A DNA stretch of 15,480 bases from CAZIGK01 sp964538615 (GTDB taxonomy: Bacteria; Pseudomonadota; Alphaproteobacteria; Rickettsiales; RI-342): contig CAZIGK010000040.1 in the NCBI GenBank assembly GCA_964538615.1, positions 1 through 15,480 of the forward strand. Direction: 5' to 3'. The notes under the pieces are model-generated. The model did not search any database, had not been told where the DNA came from, and saw only the letters and a program-made list of their open reading frames with translations. This document shows positions 14,510 to 15,480 of the stretch, in pieces (the stretch's first letter is position 1; the number at the start of each line of letters is the position of its first letter). The position numbers and the translations under genes were made by a program.

Positions 14510-15226
14510 GAGGACGGAAATAGCTACGCTAGGCATTGTGAAAATTAACGGCATGTGGTCGCTATGGTCGAGCCAAATTTCATGTTTTCCAATTTCAATT
14601 GAAGAATTAGAACCCGAGAGTTGCCTTGATATAAAAGCATAATCGATATGATATGGCTTTTCTAATTTTCTGTGCATGTACAATGTTGGCGTACTTTCTT
14701 TGCCTTGGGATTCCTTCATTGCTTCATGATAAAGGCTATGAATACCAATTTCGTCCAATTCTCGAACTACATCGCTGTGATTCCACCAACGATCCCATTC
14801 ATCCCAACATACATTGCTATTAAAATCTCCACAAATAAGGCTGGGTTTACTCGCCATTTCATTTTTATGTAGCTGCAAATATTTCCAAAATTGCCCGATA
14901 TAGCGAAAATTGGGAGAGTTTGCTTGCTTTGTCCATACCGCAACCAAGTTGAAACTCTCATTTACTCTGCATGGTAAAAACAACTGTAAACCATCATCGT
15001 TCCAATCCAGTCTCTTTAGGTCGATTTGCTTTTTTGCAAATACTCCAAGCCCCTTGTTTTTATTAGCGCCAATCCAAAGATGGTTATGAGCCCATTCCTG
15101 ATATTCGCCCCCAGCTTTTGATGGATCTTCACATTCCTGAATTACAACAATATCGGCACCTAAATTTTCAATTAGGTGGAACTTTTTTCTAAATGCACCA
15201 TTGCAATTCCAAGTGATAATTTTCAT
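14498..15226 (-). CDS. Endonuclease/exonuclease/phosphatase (EEP) family protein
   Basis: This 242-residue protein carries the EEP superfamily motifs in order: TWNCNG with Asn7, IQE with Glu31, CGDFN with Asp134 and Asn136, HIDYAF with His193 and Asp195, and DHSDHMP with Asp223 and His224. The family includes exonuclease III-type AP endonucleases, DNases and phosphodiesterases using a divalent metal. Length is close to ExoIII (about 260), but no DNA-repair-specific feature was seen, so the substrate is open. No signal peptide is present. One sampled line of the gene is only 33% G+C. No good ribosome site precedes the ATG. It shares the island with the membrane protein in convergent orientation, so the two are not co-transcribed. 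Confidence 0.9.
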   Translation of the reverse strand: MKIITWNCNGAFRKKFHLIENLGADIVVIQECEDPSKAGGEYQEWAHNHLWIGANKNKGLGVFAKKQIDLKRLDWNDDGLQLFLPCRVNESFNLVAVWTKQANSPNFRYIGQFWKYLQLHKNEMASKPSLICGDFNSNVCWDEWDRWWNHSDVVRELDEIGIHSLYHEAMKESQGKESTPTLYMHRKLEKPYHIDYAFISRQLSGSNSSIEIGKHEIWLDHSDHMPLIFTMPSVAISVLLPE

Positions 15227-15250
15227 AATATTCAGAATACATAGATAAAC

Positions 15251-15256
15251 ATTATA
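15251..15256 (-). promoter_or_regulatory. Possible -10 box of the EEP gene
   Basis: A perfect TATAAT on the minus strand lies 24 bp before the ATG at 15226. No fair -35 stands at 16-18 bp; a TTGACA at 15283-15288 is 26 bp away, too far for sigma70. Confidence 0.4.
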
Positions 15257-15395
15257 AGCAACATCGTGGCGCGATTTTTAGCTGTCAAGAATACCATGCC
15301 TAGCGTAGTATTCATGACAGCAGAGTACGGGTTTTGAGAGCCGCAGTTTTCCTTGTGTCTTTTTATAACGAGGAGCGAGCGGTGAAGCCAACAGA

Positions 15396-15473
15396 CCGCC
15401 ACAAAAAAGCCCGCTTGAAGCGGGTTTTTTTGTGGCGTATGGGTTTGGGTGAGAGCGCGCTGGGGTTCGACAC
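15396..15473 (+). repeat. Direct repeat, copy 2
   Basis: This copy matches 13291-13367 apart from one extra T, and includes a second hairpin terminator at 15399-15436. It is preceded by AGA rather than the tRNA end, so only the region after the tRNA body is duplicated. The next bases read CACACATGCA instead of CAAAAATGCA and the window then ends. Confidence 0.9.
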
Positions 15474-15480
15474 ACATGCA

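Noticed and set aside
15251..15288. TTGACA and TATAAT as one sigma70 promoter for the EEP gene
   Set aside because: The spacing is 26 bp, outside the usual 16-18 bp, so only the -10 was kept as a weak call.
15232..15477. Minus-strand frames at the window end
   Set aside because: They translate the direct repeat and terminator and match the spurious tRNA-adjacent frame at 13157-13420.

Overview
The window looks like a chromosomal segment of a proteobacterium, most likely an alphaproteobacterium. This rests on a thioredoxin of alphaproteobacterial type, CCA-encoding tRNA genes, sigma70-like promoters and PHO-box-like elements. The placement comes from reading alone and is of moderate confidence. 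Most of the window is of medium base composition. The exceptions are a GC-rich gene at 10897-11772 and an AT-rich segment at about 13454-15390, which both look foreign.

Layout. (1) 1-143: tRNA-Pro(GGG) on the minus strand with a promoter and a strong terminator. (2) 379-1617: a PLP-dependent class I/II aminotransferase. (3) 1637-8098, minus strand: three genes. The order of transcription is a 970-residue VWA protein with an N-terminal HExxH motif and a long low-complexity linker, then a 1024-residue MoxR-like AAA+ ATPase, then a 113-residue protein of unknown function. The pair resembles known MoxR/VWA chaperone-like systems, but both proteins are unusually large. The ATPase gene has its own promoter, with PHO-box-type 11-bp repeats and a perfect TATAAT. 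(4) 8337-9752: a divergent malate/lactate-dehydrogenase-like protein with all catalytic residues and large insertions, also behind a near-consensus PHO box. (5) 9776-10750: a glutamine-synthetase-like catalytic domain lacking the N-terminal beta-grasp domain. (6) 10897-11772: a secreted protein with a proline/threonine linker in the style of Chloroflexota, in its own transcription unit with a weaker PHO-like box. (7) 12004-12330: thioredoxin. (8) 12516-13013: a small lipoprotein. (9) 13027-13453: tRNA-Ser(GCT), flanked on both sides by partial copies of itself and by hairpin-rich sequence. (10) 13454-15480: an AT-rich cargo segment with a membrane protein and an EEP-family nuclease/phosphatase, convergent and overlapping. 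It is bounded by direct repeats of 77/78 bp.

How the parts may work together. The AAA+/VWA pair probably forms one ATP-driven remodelling machine, with the VWA protein as adaptor or possible protease. The PHO boxes suggest that the ATPase, the dehydrogenase-like protein and perhaps the secreted protein are induced by phosphate starvation through a PhoB-type regulator. This is inference from sequence motifs. The tRNA-Ser region looks like an integration hot spot with a small accessory island.
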